A DNA stretch of 8,177 bases from Alphaproteobacteria bacterium UBA6062 (GTDB taxonomy: Bacteria; Pseudomonadota; Alphaproteobacteria; Sneathiellales; Sneathiellaceae): assembly GCA_002428885.1 (NCBI GenBank), contig DIYE01000360.1, positions 1-8,177 on the forward strand, written 5' to 3'. Position 1 is the stretch's first letter. Each line of letters opens with the position of its first letter. The notes under the pieces were generated by a model. That model did not search any database and had not been told where the DNA came from. It worked only from the letters and a program-made list of their open reading frames with translations. The position numbers and the translations under genes were made by a program. Shown here one piece after another: positions 6,748-8,177 of the stretch.

Positions 6748-7446
6748 ATGATGACTGATGAGACTGAAAACAACGAGGATAATAGCGTTATTCGCATCAC
6801 CCAGAAGCGGGGAGGAAGGATCTCTGTCAGACCCAAAAGGCTAACAACACTGGTTATGTTCAGCGGCGGGATCGACAGTATTTATACATTGGTCAAAGTG
6901 CTGCGCGAAACCGACGATGAGGTTCTGGTTCATCATATTCACATGGTCAATCAGGAAGGGCGCCATAAAATCGAAGCCGAACGGGCCCGCAAGATCGTCA
7001 AATGGTGTGAAGAAAATATCCGGGAGGTCAAATATTCCGAATCCGGTGTCGACCATCGCGGATTTTTATTCTTTGGCTATGACATTGTCACGGTAGGGTT
7101 TGAGGCGGGCATCGTTTGTCATTCCTATTTCGCTTCTCAAAACAGAATGCCGGACCGATGGGCTATCGGTGCCTGCTCCGAAGAGCCGCACTGGATGGAA
7201 CGCTGGACCCATGTGAAAGCCTGCCTTGCGGCCAACTGTTTTCCGCAGGAACCTCCGAAAACACTCCGCTTTCCTATCATCCCCAAGCTCGATGAAATCA
7301 GATACCTTCCCGCAGAACTTGTGGAGATGGCCTGGACATGCCGAACACCTGTGGTTGAGAATGGAGAGCACACCGAATGCGGAAAATGTCAAACCTGTGA
7401 ATTGATGATTAAAGTTCGTAAGGAAAATCGTGAAAAATCGGCTTAA
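6748..7446 (+). CDS. QueC-like ATP-pyrophosphatase (7-cyano-7-deazaguanine synthase family, diverged)
   Basis: Cytosolic N-type ATP-pyrophosphatase, 232 aa, the size of QueC. The PP-loop SGGIDS is at residues 39-44 after strand TTLVMF. A C-terminal zinc knuckle is present: C198, then CGKC (211-214) and C217, the QueC arrangement. True QueC adenylates and converts carboxy-deazaguanine to preQ0. Here the stretch that in QueC carries the substrate-recognition YSGYPDCRPEF-type motif instead reads ACSEEPHWMERWTHVKA, so a different substrate is likely. No queD, queE or folE homologue is in the window. QueC relatives with other roles are known, for example in Qat anti-phage systems and deazaguanine-type protein tagging; which applies here is not decidable. 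Residues 1-30 form a charged extension before the domain. Two adjacent ATGs (6748, 6751) are possible starts; the purine run at 6740-6745 fits either, slightly better the second. Sampled sequence is GC-rich (about 60%) unlike the P450s. Confidence 0.8.
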   Translation: MMTDETENNEDNSVIRITQKRGGRISVRPKRLTTLVMFSGGIDSIYTLVKVLRETDDEVLVHHIHMVNQEGRHKIEAERARKIVKWCEENIREVKYSESGVDHRGFLFFGYDIVTVGFEAGIVCHSYFASQNRMPDRWAIGACSEEPHWMERWTHVKACLAANCFPQEPPKTLRFPIIPKLDEIRYLPAELVEMAWTCRTPVVENGEHTECGKCQTCELMIKVRKENREKSA

Positions 7447-7555
7447 TTATTGTTTTTATTGAAATATAGTATTTTATAGATGTATTTTTGCGGCGTGAAA
7501 AACGCGTTAAAAGTGAATTTTTTTAAGATTGTGTTTGCCGTCCTGATTGAACAAA

Positions 7556-7571
7556 TGCTAAAGTTTTAGCA
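7556..7571. repeat. 16-base dyad TGCTAAA-gt-TTTAGCA, possible operator or hairpin
   Basis: Perfect 7-base arms with a GT centre. As RNA it would form a 6-base-pair hairpin with an AGTT loop. There is no T-run after it, so a terminator is unlikely. Confidence 0.4.
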
Positions 7572-7680
7572 ATCGAGGATAAAACAGGGCATGTTGAACT
7601 CTAGTTCTCTTGGGGGAGAGAAAAATCTGGAACTGGTTCATTATTCAATATAAACGGGTAAGATTTTTTCGTTCCATATG

Positions 7681-7694
7681 TTTACGGGCGTAAA
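7681..7694. repeat. 14-base dyad TTTACG-gg-CGTAAA, possible operator
   Basis: Perfect 6-base arms around a 2-base centre. An 8-base inverted relative of its left arm (TGTTTACG, 7679-7686) recurs as CGTAAACA at 7789-7796 beside the hlyC SD, so the two could also pair in RNA. Confidence 0.4.
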
Positions 7695-7710
7695 AGTATA
7701 AAAATAAAAT
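7681..7710 (+). promoter_or_regulatory. Candidate promoter for the hlyC homologue with operator over its -35
   Basis: TTTACG (7681-7686) matches four of six -35 positions and TAAAAT (7705-7710) five of six -10 positions, with an 18-base spacer. The -35 is one arm of the dyad TTTACG-gg-CGTAAA (7681-7694), so a dimeric regulator bound there would block it. Predicted start near 7717 places the whole three-way-junction leader in the transcript. Confidence 0.35.
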
Positions 7711-7740
7711 TCATACTCGTGAGAACCGGACAGATTGTCT

Positions 7741-7805
7741 ACACTTTCCTGGAACGGCATCGCCCTGATGCCTCCTTATGTATGCATACGTAAACAGGAA
7801 AGTGT
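7741..7805 (+). promoter_or_regulatory. Predicted three-way-junction leader RNA sequestering the hlyC SD
   Basis: Three nested, mutually compatible helices are visible. P1 pairs ACACTTTCCTG (7741-7751) perfectly with CAGGAAAGTGT (7795-7805), 11 pairs. P2 pairs GGCATC (7756-7761) with GATGCC (7767-7772), loop GCCCU. P3 is the near-palindrome 7776-7793, 7 pairs including one G-U, loop UGCA. The joining segments are 4, 3 and 1 bases. The 3' strand of P1 contains the SD AGGAA (7796-7800) and ends one base before the ATG at 7807, so the folded form should block translation of the hlyC homologue. A riboswitch, RNA thermometer or protein-bound leader would fit; nothing identifies a ligand. The reading frame is open from 7723 with an in-frame ATG at 7768, so part could instead be coding, but that ATG lacks an SD. 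Confidence 0.55.
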
Positions 7806-7806
7806 T

Positions 7807-8177
7807 ATGTCCAAGTCTACTAAATCCGGAACCTCCTCCTCTGACGCAACCAATGGGGCAACCCCTCAGCCCGAACTGATCGCGGGTCTTGATGAGACTG
7901 TTGGCAGCGGTGCAGGTGCTACCCCCGGCGCTGGCGAGCCGAATGATAAAAAGCTCCCGGATTCAGCTGAGAAAATTGCTCTTTTCGGTCACGCGGCCTG
8001 GCTGATGATGCACTCCAAGGCCCATAAACATCTTTTTGTTACTGATCTGGAGTGGGCCTGCGAGCCACCCATCGCGCTGGAGCAATGCTACTTCTGGCAC
8101 CGCGGCCACGTTCCCGTCGGTTTCGCAAGCTGGGCCTACCTCTCCGAAGAAGCCGAAGCCCGCATGCTCCAGGGTGT
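7807..8177 (+). CDS. hlyC: HlyC-type toxin-activating lysine acyltransferase, N-terminal part (3' truncated by window)
   Basis: Cytosolic enzyme that transfers a fatty acyl chain from acyl-ACP to lysines of an RTX protoxin before secretion. The window shows 123 codons with no stop. From residue 57 the sequence follows HlyC: ALFGHAAWLMMHSKAH (58-73) aligns with E. coli LGHVSWLWASSPLH, placing His73 on catalytic His23; then LEQCYFWHRGHVPVGFASWAYLSEEAE matches the HlyC CSWANLS region. The catalytic Asp lies beyond the window edge. Residues 1 to about 52 form a Ser/Thr/Gly/Ala/Pro-rich, probably disordered extension absent from E. coli HlyC, which begins almost directly at the domain. Start ATG 7807 is preferred because AGGAA (7796-7800) is correctly spaced; ATG 7768 in frame has no SD. 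An RTX structural gene is expected to the right. Confidence 0.9.
   Translation, partial: MSKSTKSGTSSSDATNGATPQPELIAGLDETVGSGAGATPGAGEPNDKKLPDSAEKIALFGHAAWLMMHSKAHKHLFVTDLEWACEPPIALEQCYFWHRGHVPVGFASWAYLSEEAEARMLQG

Larger units (their letters stand above)
7447..7806. other. 360-base AT-rich non-coding region crowded with dyad symmetries
   Basis: No convincing gene is seen. It holds a series of short inverted repeats: AACGCGTT (7501-7508), TGCTAAA-gt-TTTAGCA (7556-7571), GAACT-ct-AGTTC (7596-7607), TTCTCT/AGAGAA around a G-run (7605-7622), GAAC-tg-GTTC (7630-7639), TTTACG-gg-CGTAAA (7681-7694), and the structured leader 7741-7805. Four have a 2-base centre, more like protein operators than terminators. 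The first 75 bases are strongly AT-rich, with only a weak GCGT/ACGC stem (7493-7505) that could serve as a terminator for the QueC-like gene; it is not directly followed by T residues. Confidence 0.75.

Noticed and set aside
7493..7524. GCGT-GAAAA-ACGC hairpin followed by a T7 tract as a factor-independent terminator after the QueC-like gene
   Set aside because: The stem is only four pairs and the T-tract begins 12 bases after it; too weak to call as a terminator feature.
7596..7639. GAAC/GTTC repeats considered as LexA (SOS) boxes
   Set aside because: Alphaproteobacterial LexA sites are direct GTTC-N7-GTTC repeats; these are inverted with 2-4 base centres.
7768..7806. Alternative in-frame ATG at 7768 for the HlyC homologue
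   Set aside because: No SD precedes it, whereas the ATG at 7807 has AGGAA at proper distance; the added residues show no HlyC likeness. It is kept as a caveat for the leader RNA.
1..8177. CRISPR arrays, tRNA or rRNA genes, insertion-sequence ends
   Set aside because: No regularly spaced direct repeats, no tRNA-like cloverleaf with T-loop, and no transposase or terminal repeats were seen.

Overview
The window reads as a piece of a Gram-negative proteobacterial chromosome, most likely alphaproteobacterial; that placement rests on gene content and codon style and is an inference. It is bounded by two parts of an RTX-toxin type I secretion (T1SS) system. On the left are the 3' end of an HlyB-type ABC exporter (1-892) and a complete HlyD-type membrane fusion protein (885-2282). 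On the right is the 5' part of an HlyC-type toxin-activating lysine acyltransferase (7807-8177, running off the window). No RTX structural toxin and no TolC-type outer-membrane channel lies inside the window.

Layout. (1) 1-2998, plus strand: hlyB-like, hlyD-like and a 239-residue GNAT-like protein form one tightly packed operon with 8-base and 4-base overlaps. (2) 2959-5693, minus strand: two tandem paralogous cytochrome P450s (443 and 455 aa), whose distal gene overlaps the end of the GNAT-like gene tail to tail by 40 bases. (3) 5694-5861: divergent promoter region with a near-consensus sigma-70 promoter (TTGACA-N18-TATAGT) facing right. (4) 5862-7446, plus strand: a fructosamine-kinase-family kinase and a QueC-like ATP-pyrophosphatase with a four-cysteine zinc site, 10 bases apart. 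(5) 7447-7806: 360 bases of AT-rich non-coding DNA crowded with dyad symmetries, ending in a predicted three-way-junction RNA that buries the Shine-Dalgarno of the next gene. (6) 7807 to the end: hlyC-like gene with an unusual roughly 50-residue low-complexity N-terminal extension.

How the parts may work together. HlyB and HlyD homologues would export an RTX-type substrate in one step with an outer-membrane partner encoded elsewhere, and the HlyC homologue would acylate lysines of that substrate before export. The genes in between (GNAT-like, two P450s, sugar-amine kinase, QueC-like ligase) are oxidation, transfer and nucleotide-activation enzymes rather than standard RTX-operon members. They could be an unrelated insertion into a toxin locus, or tailoring enzymes acting on the exported product or its acyl donor; the sequence does not decide. 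Sampled 60-base lines suggest a composition change: about 57% GC in hlyD, about 37-47% in the GNAT-like and P450 genes, and about 60% in the QueC-like gene. This is consistent with a mosaic history.

The most distinctive signals are the SD-sequestering three-way junction ahead of the hlyC homologue, the loss in both P450s of the conserved I-helix threonine, and a QueC-like protein whose substrate-recognition stretch departs from that of true preQ0 synthases.
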